A stretch of 64,000 nucleotides of DNA from Amorphochlora amoebiformis (GCA_054601695.1 BAAHQB010000223.1:62001-126000), one strand, 5' to 3'. Shown: positions 1 through 53,678, numbered from the stretch's first letter. Notes: a model not told the origin generated them from the sequence alone. Numbers and translations: made by a program.

Positions 1-51
<51 letters not shown>

Positions 52-93
52 AGAGAGAGAGAGAACATATTGTGTGTATACATACATATATAC

Positions 94-168
<75 letters not shown>

Positions 169-208
169 ATGTACATATATTTGAATATGTAAGGTATATA
201 TATATATG

Positions 209-252
<44 letters not shown>

Positions 253-470
253 CATAGCACCCATCGCTTGATGTTGATTGCTCAAAATTGAGAAAAGGTC
301 TGGTATCTTGGCCGAGTGAGCTCGGATTACCTAATGAATGTGGATGTGTGGGTGTAATTTCAGTTCAACACATAAATATATACATCTATTTATAGAAATA
401 CTATAGTACTAGTACATTGGCTGAGTTAAAGGAAATATCTAATATAAAACCAATATAAATATAATTTTTT

Positions 471-523
<53 letters not shown>

Positions 524-577
524 TTATATATGATATATATTTGGATATATATGGATACATGTCCAATTCTATATATG

Positions 578-639
<62 letters not shown>

Positions 640-824
640 CGTGTGTGTGTGTGTGTGTGTATTATATGTAAAAGTGTGTATGTGTGTGTGTATACACATC
701 TTGATATCACATTGGATATACACTTGAAGTTATTAAAGCAATATATACGCACATACCTCATTAGTCTCATTAGTCTCATCCACCCGCACACATCACTAAC
801 CATCTATGTATATTCAGGTTCCAT
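1..824. repeat. TA microsatellite with one possible exon
   Basis: Mostly (TA)n with short GA and TG runs. The complex island at about 250-330 could be a minus-strand exon: an acceptor-like CATTAG is followed by an open frame at 330 downwards that is phase-compatible with a donor at GAGACG|GTATTT near 840. If it is real, the large minus-strand gene continues past the stop I propose at 825-827 and leaves the window. The stretch 665-800 is low-complexity TG/CA sequence in which I see no gene. Confidence 0.5.
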
Positions 825-15059
<14,235 letters not shown>

Positions 15060-15103
15060 CTTGGGTTGTATGTAAGTATTTTATATAAATTTATATTGTA
15101 TTA

Positions 15104-15151
<48 letters not shown>

Positions 15152-15200
15152 GATAAATACACATGCATAGAAATAAATATATACATATGTATATGTATAC

Positions 15201-15238
<38 letters not shown>

Positions 15239-15278
15239 ATGTATTCAAATAGACATACACATATATTTGCTTTATAGG

Positions 15279-15323
<45 letters not shown>

Positions 15324-15433
15324 ACATATATATTTGTATACATATGTATGTATTATTTATACATACATATATATATATACATGTATATATATATATATAT
15401 ATAAATTTGTATGTATGCATGTATGTATATATA

Positions 15434-15476
<43 letters not shown>

Positions 15477-15535
15477 TCAACGTATATATTGTTGTTATGT
15501 ATATAGATACATGCATATGTGTAAATATATGGATA

Positions 15536-15589
<54 letters not shown>

Positions 15590-15716
15590 TATTATACATG
15601 ATAGATATATATATAAAGCATTATATACCTCTAGTAATGCGAGGGGTAGCTATCTTCCCCCCCACCCGCATCGACAACCTATGTGTGTATGCATACACGT
15701 GTATATATACATATTA

Positions 15717-15824
<108 letters not shown>

Positions 15825-15825
15825 A

Positions 15826-15866
<41 letters not shown>

Positions 15867-15957
15867 ATATATATGTATATATAAACATATATATATATAT
15901 ATGTATATAAATTATACATATACATATGTATACATATATATATATATATAAACATAC

Positions 15958-15998
<41 letters not shown>

Positions 15999-16209
15999 AT
16001 ATATATTTAAATATATTTGTACATACATATTCTAAATACATCCATACATTCCATGTATATGTACTACACATATATACTTATATATGTATATATGTACATA
16101 TATACATATATGTATATATATATATATATATGGATATATATATATATATACAAATGTAAATATATATATGTACACATACATATATATATATATAATGTCG
16201 TATACATAC

Positions 16210-27886
<11,677 letters not shown>

Positions 27887-27982
27887 CTATTTCATTGGGT
27901 TTTGAGTTTAGAGTTTGGAAGTCTGAAGTGTTGGGGTGTGGGTGTGTATGGGGGTTGGAATATTTGTATGTGTATGTGTATG

Positions 27983-28048
<66 letters not shown>

Positions 28049-28062
28049 ATGTAGATTTCTAC

Positions 28063-28096
<34 letters not shown>

Positions 28097-28125
28097 ATTC
28101 ACATACATATACATATATATATATT

Positions 28126-28211
<86 letters not shown>

Positions 28212-28314
28212 GTATTAACATATATATATATATATATATATAATATATATATATACATACACACATAAATATATATCTATTATATACTATAAATTATATA
28301 TTATGTATTATATA

Positions 28315-28358
<44 letters not shown>

Positions 28359-28426
28359 CATATATAATGTATATATTTATATGTTTAGGCACAAATTCAC
28401 ATTCATAATCTATCTAAATATTACAT

Positions 28427-28475
<49 letters not shown>

Positions 28476-28514
28476 ATGCACACTATTCGCATTCATAATC
28501 TATCTAAACATTAT

Positions 28515-28603
<89 letters not shown>

Positions 28604-28642
28604 GAACAAATATTAAACGTGTACATGTGATATAACCCACAC

Positions 28643-28710
<68 letters not shown>

Positions 28711-28726
28711 ATATTTATTCTCTTGC

Positions 28727-30108
28727 CTTCGAATCCTCCCAACAAGTCCGTAGCAAATAAACTGCAGAGTCCAATGGAGACTCCAGCTGGAGATCTGACA
28801 TCCCTCCCGCTCGAAACTCCACCTTTTCATCCCTGTAAGGAGCGGATACCACCCGCGAGAGCCTGAGAAATGACAGCCATGCCAAATTAGGTACGAAAAC
28901 ACAGATTTTTAATTTGCGCTAGGTAACGTGAAAGAGAGGGAGAAATCTAGCCTTCTGGTTTGAGCGAGGTGTTGATAACCGGGGGACCGAGAAGTTTTGA
29001 TGAGGGCTCCCGGGGCATGGATGACCATGCGAGCAACACGAATTTGGGCCGCAGATACCTACAAGGTTAGAATTTTAAAAATATCACGCATCTGAAATGC
29101 ATTTCTGCCCTGACCAAGCCTCTCTAACCTGCGGAAATGAGTGCGTGAAGGAGAGAGCATGAAGCGTGGCCATAGGAGCTCCTCGTATCTGGATATCCGC
29201 GAGATCGCACTGGGTTGTTCGCTCGTACGTCCAGCCGCATCCGATGGGTTTTGTCTTCACGTGCTTGCTCCAGTGCCGCCGACCTTCCTTGGCGAGAGTC
29301 GAGTGGACAGTGGATTTCACGTCTCGGAAAGATATGCTGGCAAGGGAGTGAATTAGGTGAGGATTTGATAATATTGGTAATTGAACCTCGTGAAGTCCAC
29401 GTTCCGAACATCAAGTCGGTCGACGTAGATCGCTGTGTTGAGAATTAGGAATCGACGGAGGTTCTCCCAGATCGAGTAGCCCTCCGGACGGGCGGACGTT
29501 TTGGGCTCTTGTGATCGTAGCTGGCGTCCGAGGTCAACACGAACGCCCTTGAGGGTCACTACGGGAGGGACCTCGAGGAGCTGAAACGTGGAGATAGAGA
29601 TCACGAGTTCGTCTATTTCGACCCTGTTCACCTGAAAGAGAGTAGGGGAATCTGTTCAGAAGGCCCTCGTTACAAATGCAGATAGATAGGAAATCTCACC
29701 CAAAGGGGAAGACCTAGAGCGGTACAATCGTCCTGAATGAGAGACACGCGCTCGATCATGAACTTGCCTGTTACGAGACATACGCGCTTTATTTCATGAA
29801 CCGAGATTGTATTGGGTTACGTGACAAAAGATATTCAAAATCCGCTGGAAATTACATATTTTCAAAAGGCTAGCCCGTATATATCAGTCCACATCCTCTG
29901 GATATATCCTAGTATGGATATATAGCGTTAAATGATACGAAAAGGTATGTACACCTTCCCAAAAGTCCGAAGACCAGGCTGAAAAAGTAGAGCTCTTTCC
30001 GTCATCGTACAGCGAACCCATCTCATCTTCAGGGTTCAAATGGTGCAAATTGATGGGAAGAAGCTTGCTCAAAATCCATTGCCGCACGTAATTGGCGACA
30101 CCACTCAT
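28727..30108 (-). CDS. N-terminal part of a bridge-like lipid-transfer protein (chorein-N-like)
   Basis: Six exons: 29955-30108, 29700-29767, 29387-29631, 29129-29336, 28988-29058 and 28727-28862. The start ATG at 30106-30108 is the first in the frame and faces the divergent neighbour 181 bp away. Residues about 50-110 have the layout of the chorein N-terminal domain: [17 protein letters not shown], then [19 protein letters not shown], then [16 protein letters not shown]. This matches the known pattern of a short ligand-like strand, an LP..V turn and a p-V-V-x-L strand. Proteins of this group (VPS13, ATG2, BLTP3) form a hydrophobic groove that carries phospholipids between membranes at contact sites. 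Introns 1-4 are short (51-187 nt) with good sites. The donor after 28988 (CTCG|GTCCCC) is weak, and the donor after 28727 is GC. Membership of a particular subfamily is not decidable; the total length of about 1,140 residues would be nearest to BLTP3. Confidence 0.7.
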
Positions 30109-30289
30109 AGCAGGCGTCGGGGGATTTAAAGACGCTTCAACGGAGAGCCTTTATTAGCAGCCATATCCGGAATGCAAAAAAATATCCCGGGATTTCTCTG
30201 AAATCCCCGTGAATCCCTTATAGATTCGGAACCCAAAAATACACTCGGAGAGACATCACTTCACGGTTAACGAGGTCAAGTTGATCAGG
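30109..30289. promoter_or_regulatory. Shared 181-bp divergent promoter region
   Basis: This lies between two head-to-head start codons, at 30108 (minus) and 30290 (plus). It has mixed base composition, unlike the surrounding TA deserts, and no obvious TATA box. It must contain both 5' untranslated regions and any shared promoter. Confidence 0.6.
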
Positions 30290-32638
30290 ATGGAGGGAAT
30301 CGGGCACGAAACAGATACAAAGGCTGAAGGTTGATAAATTCACTCGATAGAGCCTTGTTCATCCATCGACATCACCTTATCCGTTAGCTGCTGATAATTT
30401 GACCTCAGTGCTCGATGAGAAAGTCGACGTACCAATATCTATCCCGTCGACCGAAGAAGGTGCGGAGAAGGAGGAGGCTGAGCTGAAGTCGGTTCAACTC
30501 TCGACGCAAGCTGTGCAACCTGTGAAACCCCTGAGAGCAAGGAGTTCAAATCTCTTTCGATTGACCGATCACATCGCAAAGAGGTTGTGCCTTTGCGAAA
30601 TCATATATGCGGATATGACGTACTTTCCCCTACAGGGTACGAGATATGATTTTCACAATGAAGAAGTCTACTGCATTGTTGCGCCATGTGTTCAGCAAAG
30701 AAACTGAGGTGAAAACACTGCCAACAGCCTCAAGAACCCATTAAATCAAAACCAATTTCCCTAGCACTGCAAAGCAATGCTTCACCAAATGAGAGCAAGA
30801 CCAACCCGAGGTAGGTGCATGTCATCTCTTCATTGTTCTCTACGACACAGAGTACACCGTACTCGTTTTTGATGTGACTAAGCAACTGATTCTCAGGTAT
30901 GCGATCACATAGCCTTCCGACTCTCTTCCCAGAGGCAAAGGCTGAGGATGCACGACGCACATCTGCACCTGATACCGATGTGGCTGCCAAAGAAGCAGTA
31001 GCAACGGCGTCTGTACCTGCTTTCGGGGGGTGGGATGCGGATTTTAACAACACAGGCATCAACGGTGCATGGAGCTTGTGCTTCGAGGTACTCGAGCGAG
31101 AGCTCAAACAGCGCCTCGACAGGGCAAAATCTATCCTGACGAAGGTATAAACAATCACTCCTACAAAGCTTGGATAATTAAAACAAGATTGTGCACAGAC
31201 GATCATACCACTTCGGCGGCTTGTGACACAATACACCATCAAGTACAACGCAACGCTGGCGAGGCATACTGAAGCCGCCAAGGAGCTCAAGGCACGCCGG
31301 ATGAGAGTCGAGGATCTCCGCATCAGGGCTATGCAGGTGATCTACTGGGTATGTTGTGAAATACAGTCACCACTGATTAGGTACACAGGCTCTTCATCAG
31401 TGCGAGGCTGAGCGGAAGGCCCTCGGAGGCAATGAAGCCATCGCCGCAAATGTGTTTTAACAGCCAACATCGAGAGATACGTTTTAACCTCTCTAAATCA
31501 GGCTGGAATCTTTGAGCGCCTCACTGGTGGGGTTACACGGCTTGTCATGGGGACCACGGGTAACTCTCCACCAGTGTCTAAAAATTATGTGCGCTGAGGT
31601 AATGTTATACCCAGGACTTCAAATCATGCAGCAAGAAGCTGTGGTGAGTTCTTTTTGAACCCAATATATCTACCTGCTCCTCTGAGGGAAAGGTTTGTAC
31701 CTCAGACGCTTGCACAGTCATACACGACCTCATTGCGGGAGTTAAACATGCGCACAGATCTCGCTTTCAGGTACGGCAAACCGTCTTACATGTGCCTTGT
31801 CTAGTTCTTATACACCACCTCAGGAAACAAATGCCATCCATCTGTTTGGATTACAAGGTGACGGATCTCCTACTCTCACTGAATATCGAATCTAACATGC
31901 ATATTACAGGATATTGGGCTCCAGCTTACAAGAACGCTCACAGCGCATCTGAATGTGCTATCATCGCTCTCAGCCAGATCGGTATCTCAAACCCAATCAC
32001 TCAAGACAAGACTCTGCCTGAGGCATTATCGTACTCAGAACTCGACAGTGGCGGTTATGTGCAGAGCATTCGAGAAAGAAATTTCAACTGCTTCAAGTGT
32101 GCTGGAGGTAAAGTGCTGCCATTGTACCTTGTGACACCCATCCTCGTAACTCAAAACAGTACTCCAGCTCTTACCCCGTAATCAATTTGCATTTTAGACC
32201 CACACCGACAAGTTTATTGGAGTCAAGATTTCGCATACCAACAATAAGAGCGTTGCGTATGCGAACAACCTGCCGGTGACAGTGGACCAAATACGAAGTG
32301 GGATTTTCTCCAAAGTACGTAGAGTGAAAGGAGGAGAGTGCGTTTGTTTGAGTTCGTATGTACGTTTTGCACCACCTAGAGCGACCTTCGGAGACGTGCG
32401 AAAGCTGCTGCCCTGAAGAAGCAAATGGATGAGTTCGCTTGCGATATTATCGGGAATAGCAAGATTCTAACCAAGTCGCAGGTGAGTATAGTATACTTGC
32501 TCTTTAGAGAGTTTTTTCACTGCTTACACTTGGTGTTCCAGATTGAAACTATCCTAAAATCTCTGCCAAATTCGTACCGAACGAGGGACTGGACTCAAGT
32601 CTACGCTCTCCAGACGTAATATTATGCACGTATGTATA

Positions 32639-32689
<51 letters not shown>

Positions 32690-32861
32690 CATATACATAT
32701 ACACATATACATATATATATCATATATTATATATATATATATATATGTATTATATATATATATATGTATTATTTATATATATATATATAACATCTGTATC
32801 ATATTATAATATATATATATATATATGCACAATACGCTCTCCATACTTAATATTATGCACG

Positions 32862-32918
<57 letters not shown>

Positions 32919-32986
32919 ATACATATATATATATATGTGTGTGTGTGTGTATAGATATATGTATATACATACATGTATATGCATAC

Positions 32987-33038
<52 letters not shown>

Positions 33039-33049
33039 TATATATATAC

Positions 33050-33080
<31 letters not shown>

Positions 33081-34003
33081 ATATAATAAGTATATAGAAT
33101 GTAGCATATGGCATGTTGCATAGCAAAAAATATGTAAATGCTTATTTACGAATTCTCCAAGGGATGGTGCCTCTCTGGAAAGATTGAAGAAGAAAATGAA
33201 GGGCACAAGGGGAAAGCTTGTGGTAAGCACCTTCATTGTATGCAAAATATGTATTGAACAGCTTTAAACAGATTATGAGAACTTCGTTGGGGGACAAATT
33301 TGGATTCTTTACGCCAGGTATCCTTGGTATCGGGCTAGAGTAGATCAGGGTTAGCACTATGGTTGTTAGCGTTGAGGTTAGACTGGCCCTTGCTCGAGTC
33401 ATTCTCCAGAGAGGTGACTTCATTAGCCTGTGTAAAAAACCTTAGGGTTTTGTTACGATTGTTGCAACCTTCTTTCCATTTTCCGATGCAAAGGTGTTAT
33501 TCATGGTTTGATCTTTCCAGATCCACTAGTCAACTCCGATGCCTACTACGGTGGGCGGGAGTGCCTGGTTTTTCGAGTTCTAGAAGGGGCTGAATCACTC
33601 CAACCTCTTCAAAGCAAGCAAACGAATATCAAGGAGGAAGAGAGCGGGAAAAAACACTCAGAGAATGAGAAAAAGGACAAGTCTGTGACGAAATCGAGCC
33701 GCGACAAGCCTCGAGGGTCGCGGATCGAGGTGTGGAGGTGGTCTGGGAAGAATGATTGCATGCTTCTCTGCCGGGTGGGGAAGTAAATATATGTGCTTAT
33801 GTCATGTACATACAAATATATAAATATATACATATATAATATTATATATATATATATGTAATATATATATATATATATATATAATATTATATCCATATAT
33901 CATTACATAGGTACACCTATAGAATATATACAAATGTCTAGGTATGTTATGAACACAAGCGAATACACATACATTAATACATATATCATGCAGATATTAT
34001 ACA

Positions 34004-34064
<61 letters not shown>

Positions 34065-34333
34065 AATGTACTTGGTATTTATATAAATAGATACATATAT
34101 ATATATATATATATACTTGGTATTTATATAAATAGATACAAAAAAAATATATATATATATAATTATATATATACATGAAAAAAGGGTAGGAAATATACCT
34201 ATGTTGTTGTCTGAGATCTTGTATTATATATATATTGTGTATATGTATATATTCATATACATATTCAAATATTATTTAAATGTATATATTCATATAATAT
34301 AAATATATATATACATAATATATATATATATAC

Positions 34334-34364
<31 letters not shown>

Positions 34365-34435
34365 ATATGTCCTGGGTACTGTGTACTACATATGTAATGT
34401 GTACTAAATGTACAAAATATGATGTAAGTAAATTC

Positions 34436-34466
<31 letters not shown>

Positions 34467-34540
34467 TTATACAATATGAGTATAATATTATACAGTATAT
34501 AAGTATAATATTATACAATGTATGAGTATAATATGTACAC

Positions 34541-34577
<37 letters not shown>

Positions 34578-34818
34578 TGAATTCAAACAGCCAAACTCGT
34601 TGACAATTGGCGGTGATGACCCTGCGCTGCACCTCGATAAATACCTTCGGGATTGTACCAGGTAACCCTTCCCCTGTACCCTTCACCCAAAGGATTTCAA
34701 AAGCTAATGCCTCGTATAATGCAGCGGAGACTGCAAGACCTTTTCCAGCCCGATGTTAAGTAAAGCAAAAGATTGTGTTATCCACGATCTGGAGGGATGG
34801 GCGGAGGCAGAAATATGA
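30290..34818 (+). CDS. F-BAR-like and TLDc domain protein
   Basis: Twenty-one exons: 30290-30329, 30409-30583, 30636-30708, 30765-30810, 30933-31144 (or from 30897), 31199-31336, 31389-31451, 31502-31559, 31615-31643, 31706-31770, 31824-31857, 31910-31981, 32039-32107, 32198-32314, 32380-32481, 32542-32615, 33162-33222, 33272-33317, 33521-33774, 34591-34661 and 34725-34818. All phases agree and give about 630 residues ending in TGA. Residues about 58-358 are helical with an F-BAR layout: [20 protein letters not shown], then [20 protein letters not shown], then [23 protein letters not shown] modules bind and bend membranes. Residues about 440-630 form a full TLDc domain: [65 protein letters not shown] and TFSSPML. 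TLDc proteins are linked to V-ATPase control and oxidative-stress resistance. A Lys/Glu-rich insert of about 45 residues interrupts the TLDc. Two late introns (546 and 816 nt) are TA deserts; early introns are 41-90 nt. Confidence 0.75.
32616..33161 (+). repeat. TA-filled intron with a copied donor
   Basis: This intron separates the two halves of the TLDc YALQT|DGASL segment. It is almost all (TA)n. At 32826-32866 the donor junction of the preceding exon is repeated with changes: TACGCTCTCCATACTTAATATTATGCACG against TACGCTCTCCAGACGTAATATTATGCACG at 32602-32630. The copied donor GT has become TT. Confidence 0.85.
33775..34590 (+). other. TA-rich intron of the F-BAR/TLDc gene
   Basis: An 816-nt intron with long TA tracts, a two-copy segment (CTTGGTATTTATATAAATAG at 34070 and 34115) and a three-copy ATTATACA(G/A)T(A/G)TATGAGTATA element at 34470-34530. 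Reading through instead of splicing at 33774 would stop at 33784-33786 and delete the end of the TLDc domain, so this intron decides between full-length and truncated products. Confidence 0.7.
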
Positions 34819-35403
34819 GTTTGGTCTCTTGTTTCTAGTGTTGAGATTTTATGCTGTAGTGTATTCCGGTGCACCTGTCCCGCACCTGCGTTTTAGCCCA
34901 AATCTAGAGAAAATGAGCTTTGAAAAAACTCTGAACTTATAATTATACTATGGTATATAATTGAACTATGAATGAACACTGAATTCACAAGCGAGTCACG
35001 AGTTTAGACTACCTCGACTCTAGAGACACATCTATTAGCGTTTAGGCTCTAGATATAGTGTAGTAATAATGTAATTGTATAGAGTATCTAGACTGATTGT
35101 AGAGACTGTTGCCAGTATCTAGAGCTGTAAAGTATCAAGTACGTATACTGGCGTCTAGAGAGTTGTTCACACCGATCAACACATCTTTTGATCTGACATG
35201 TATCGAGCATCCGAATCCTCTAGCTAGATTAGGGCTGGCGAATCATTTTCTCAGTCATAATTCCAAATCAAATTCTAAACATTGGGTACTAGATCTAGAG
35301 ATGTTATGTGTGTATGATGGTACACCAGCAGCAGATATGCCAACACTAAATATTATAAATTATTAATAATACATACAATATTACATATATACAATTATAT
35401 ATA

Positions 35404-35458
<55 letters not shown>

Positions 35459-35520
35459 GTGTGTGTACTCTGGTATATACAATAGATACACACACACCTC
35501 ACACATAATATTACATACAC

Positions 35521-35568
<48 letters not shown>

Positions 35569-35868
35569 TATGTTAATACTTTTGAGAATGCCACGTGGTT
35601 GTGCGCTCGCCGAAATAATCAATTATAATTCCCGGGATTCTTCGGATTTATCCCCCAGGAGCGTGAGCATGGTTAACAAGCTTACTCAAAGAAACAGGAT
35701 AGGAGAGGGGTTGTTTGCATCCATTCGGGCGTCACACTGAGTGACACGCACGTTGGTTAATCCCAAATTACGGTTCACTCGCGAATTGTTAGGAGCACGA
35801 ATCTCGGGAGATCTCCGAGAGTACAAAATTCGTGGAGGCTTTCTCTCAGAAGGTTCCCGGTGCAAGCA
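34819..35868. other. Intergenic region between F-BAR/TLDc and NMNAT genes
   Basis: The part 34890-35330 contains about eight TCTAGA/CTAGAG hexamers in otherwise unique sequence. The part 35390-35575 is TA and TG/CA microsatellite. The part 35575-35868 is complex and probably holds the 5' region of the next gene. The open frame 35109-35366 has no family and no splice-site support, so I do not call it. Confidence 0.5.
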
Positions 35869-49425
<13,557 letters not shown>

Positions 49426-49697
49426 AGCTATAGTGTTATGGCTTTAGATAATTTACTACTAATTCGGTATGTTATTTCACATCAGTGCTAATACTTTGAA
49501 CTTCTCGCTCAAGAAAGTTGTTTCTAGAATTTAGCTAAAACTTTTATTTGTCTAGCTAGATATCTCGTCAAGAGCAGTACATACAATAGTTTACAATTAA
49601 GTTTAAAAAAGTTACAAATACTAGATATACAAACTTTAAATTCAAAGCTGGCCCAAAAAATTGACCATGCAAGCCAAAACTTCGTGAGCCCTCACTC

Positions 49698-50052
49698 CTA
49701 CTTCCCAAGCTTCTCAGCCAGCTTGGCCTTGGCCCGCTTGCGCGCAAGATACCGCTCCTTCGCTGACATGAGCTTGTCTCCCGTATTTCTCTTCTCGATG
49801 ACTTGCTCCTTGGTCTGCGGCGCAGGTTTCTCCTCCGCCTTCTCATCTGCCTTGGAGCTCTGTTTGACTGCCTTGACCACTTTTTCGGTCTCCTTGGACG
49901 CGTCCTCGATGTTGTCGTAACGCATGACCGCTTCTCGGGCGACGTCTTCAAGGGATTTCTCCTTGCGTGTCTTCTCCTTAAACGGTGTATTGTGGGTGAT
50001 TTGTGTGTGTTACATACAAATGAACTTATATATATATATGTATGTATGTATG

Positions 50053-50096
<44 letters not shown>

Positions 50097-50154
50097 ATAT
50101 ATATATTCAGAAATACACATTAGTATATTAAATCTGTATTATATCTAAATACAT

Positions 50155-50207
<53 letters not shown>

Positions 50208-50210
50208 ATA

Positions 50211-50249
<39 letters not shown>

Positions 50250-51295
50250 TATATATGTACATATATATATATATATATATATTATACATACATTATATTT
50301 ATATCAAGGTGTGTTTGCGTAATTTTTATGCATGCACATTAGCGGCGAAGAACAATACAGGCGCGTAGAGGGAAGAGAAATTGGACAAATAAACTGAATA
50401 CGTAATCACCTTCTTCTTCCTCTCCTCGGCTTTGCGTCTCTCCCGTTCCTCCTTCTCCCTCTTTTCACGCTCATCCAGCTCCTTGTTAACCCGCTCACGA
50501 ATCGTCTGAATCTCTTCCTCTTCCTTGCCCCTATTAGACGCAGAGGAGAGAATATTTCGCATGAAGCCACCCGAATGCATCCCACCCTTGGCCCTGTCTT
50601 TTGCCCTAGCCTCGTCGATTGCGTCGAGTCTATCCCGCTCCTTTATCCACATTTTTCGTTCCTAAGTCGGAGAGAAAGGCATTTCAGTTGGAAGTGGTTT
50701 CTGGTGGGTGTGAGTTTGTACCTTCAATGCTTTCTTGTAGCCGCTCGTTACATACTTATCCTTGTCCCCAAACATGTGGTCGTTTTCCTACATTAATCAT
50801 GGATAAGTCACTCGAAATACGTACGTAGTGGGTTTTCAACCTCTGGTTTGTGTTTTGTACCTTACGCTCCTTGAGCAACACCCGCTCCTCGATAATCGCT
50901 TGTTCTATTTCCCTTTCCTTAGCCTTCTTCAGGAGATTCTCAATGTAACGGGACTTCCTCGCTCGCTTCTCAGCCTTAACGGCCTTGGCCTTGTCGTCCC
51001 TCTTCTGCTGGATGTCGTCGAGAACCTCATCGTACTGGAAGACAGTTGGATCCTCCGCCAACGCCTCCTCCCTCTGACGCTTGACCATTTTCTTTCGATA
51101 CTTGAGGAGGTTGTAGTCCACGGGCTTCTCTTCCTCCTCGTCATCGTCATCGTCCATTGAGAAGATTGAAAGCTTCTGTTTGGAAGGCTTCACGAGACCG
51201 TACTTCTTCCCCTTCTGGCCAACATAGGGCTTACTACTGCTCGAACCCGAGCCGAAGATGGACAGGGCGGGCTTAAGCTTCTTTCTCGCACGCAT
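49698..51295 (-). CDS. NSRP1: Nuclear speckle splicing regulatory protein 1 homologue
   Basis: Four exons: 50861-51295, 50722-50787, 50410-50661 and 49698-49976, all in phase 0, encoding 343 residues and ending in TAG. The N-terminal third has an acidic run (SMDDDDDEEEE) and then the DUF2040/CCDC55 signature: LAEDPTVFQYDEVLDDIQQK followed by KSRYIENLLKKAKEREIEQ. The rest is Lys/Glu/Arg-rich coiled coil (KELDEREKREKEERERRKAE) with a C-terminal helix ending LARKRAKAKLAEKLGK. In animals NSRP1 sits in nuclear speckles and alters splice-site choice; the role here is inferred from that. The start is the ATG at the head of the first block, 102 bp from the divergent neighbour. Only the last intron (49977-50409) contains TA microsatellite; the others are 60-73 nt. 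Confidence 0.9.
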
Positions 51296-51397
51296 GAATT
51301 TTGAGCGATGTCACTATCCCTCAGCGTGGCAGGCGAGGAGGGCGGGCAGACTCTGGCAGAGTATCTGTCCCGCGTTTGTCCCTTTTAACACTTACAA
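51296..51397. promoter_or_regulatory. Shared 102-bp divergent promoter region
   Basis: It lies between the ATG of NSRP1 (minus, 51295) and the ATG of the NHL-repeat gene (plus, 51398). It is GC-richer than its surroundings, contains GGCAGGCGAGGAGGGCGGGC and has no TATA box. Confidence 0.6.
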
Positions 51398-51771
51398 ATG
51401 ACACGTGTCCAATCGATGCTGCCCGGGGTGTTGGCGGTCTCCCTTCTGGCTAGCGCGGGCATGGGGCCCGTGAGGCTCAGGGGTGTTCTAAACCGGGCGG
51501 AATTGAGGGGGTACTTCGTGGGGAAGGGGGGGGGAAGAGGAAGGTTCGGAGGGGGGGGGGGAAGAACGAGGTGTTTTCGAGCTTTTAAGCCCATGGGCGA
51601 GGGCTACAAGAAAGCGCGGTTAGGTCGGTGGATGTTTTTGGATATTTGTGGGTTGTGTATAGAGAGGGAAAGAGATTGAGAGAAGGGGGGGGGGGGGGGG
51701 GTTGGGATACTTGTATGTAGTACATTAGAATATGTTTTTTATGTTCCAAATAAATGATACAGATATATATT

Positions 51772-51813
<42 letters not shown>

Positions 51814-51831
51814 GTATTAATATGCATAGAC

Positions 51832-51868
<37 letters not shown>

Positions 51869-51882
51869 TATACACAAATGTG

Positions 51883-51944
<62 letters not shown>

Positions 51945-53147
51945 TATAGATTGTGTGTGTGTATGTATGTATGTGTTTGTAAATATATGTACAATATATA
52001 TCCTGTGTAAACATATCTGTGTATTCGCACACACTCTCTCTCTATTTATATATATAATGCATATCTCATACAAATATACATACACATACATATATATATT
52101 TGTATAATGTAATATATATATATACATATACATATATTATATATGCAACATCAGACTCGAAATTTCCCATGGAGCCGTTGCAAGATTCCTCAGACGCCTT
52201 GGAACATGTCCAGGAGACACAGCTTCTTCAAGGTAACCTCTTCTCTCACTTTCTCTATCTCTCGATCTCTCTCTCTCGCTATCTCTCTCGCTTTCTCTAT
52301 CTCTCGATCTCTCTCTCTCGCTATCTCTATCTCTCGATCCCTCTCTCTCGCTATCTCTCGCGCTCTCTCTCTCTCTCTCGCTCTCTCTCTCGCTCTCTCT
52401 TGCGCGCTCTCTCTCTCCCTCTCTCTCGCTCCCTCTCTCTCGCTCCCTCTCTCTCGCTCCCTCTCTCTCGCTCCCTCTCTCTCGCTCCCTCTCTCTCGCT
52501 CCCTCTCTCTCGCTCCCTCTCTCTCGCTCCCTCTCTCTCGCTCCCTCTCTCTCGCTCCCTCTCTCTCGCTCCCTCTCTCTCGCTCCCTCTCTCTCGCTCC
52601 CTCCTTCTCTCTTGTTCCTCTATATCTTAATCTCTTTCGCTTACCCTTCTCCTCTCACACACGAACCCAAAAACCCACCCACCCATCCCCCAGACGCCCC
52701 GCCAGACCTCCCCTCCCCATCTTCCGACGGATCCTCAGGGATTCCCAGGAATCCCGGGATCCCCGACACTACCGGGCCTGAGGGGGATGGCCACTTGCCT
52801 CTGGCCGGCGTGGCCGACGACGACGAAGAGGAGATGGAGGGAGACGGGGAGGATTATGCGCTTGACGACCCCGGAGGAGGGGGGGGGGGGGCGAGGAGAG
52901 AGGGGGGGGAGAGGAAGGGGGGGGGAATCGATGGTTCGTTTACAGTTTTGTGGGGGAAGGTAGTGCTAGTTTCCGTGAGGTTTAGGTGAATTTGTGTGTT
53001 CGTGTTTCCGTGAGGTTTTAGGTGAATTTTGTGTGTGCGTGTGTGCATTCATGTATGTATGTGTGTATGGAGATATAATATATGTTTGTGTGTGTATACA
53101 TGTCTGTGTACATATATTGTGTTTATGTATGTACATGTAAATGTATA

Positions 53148-53206
<59 letters not shown>

Positions 53207-53678
53207 ATATGTATACATACACACATATATATGCACGTATATAACACACACACACATATATATATATAGATATATATACACATACATAATATGCAACATA
53301 TCCATTCATATCTCCAACAGATGGAGGATACAGAGACGGTTACGCAAAGCCACAAGAGTAAGTAAATCACCTAAATCCAACCCACACAGTAATATTCGAC
53401 CAAAAAACCGATATATGAGACATGAAGGCTAATAACCTATCAATTTTTAGGTTTCAGTATATCCCTCGGCGACATGCATCTATTACGCTTACGGGAGACT
53501 CACAGGATGAAGGAGGTTGTTTTGTGTTTGGGGTGGTATGTTTGTATGTAAAATATTATACATGTATTGTGTGTATATGTACGTATACAACTTTTTATAC
53601 ATGTATGTGTACATGTTTATATGGATATGTTATGTGTATGTATATACATGTACACACATGTATATAGTATATATATAT

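Noticed and set aside
15625-15690. A possible minus-strand exon (frame with [14 protein letters not shown])
   Set aside because: Its ends do not fit the phases of the flanking exons 16210-16277 and 14917-15059, which join each other directly in phase.
35109-35366. An 85-codon open frame between two genes
   Set aside because: No ATG-context, splice-site or family support; the region is marked by TCTAGA-rich sequence instead.
49568-49951. An Arg/Ser-rich frame overlapping the NSRP1 last exon
   Set aside because: It is a shadow frame; the NSRP1 frame on the same strand has the family's C-terminal helix and a clean splice join.
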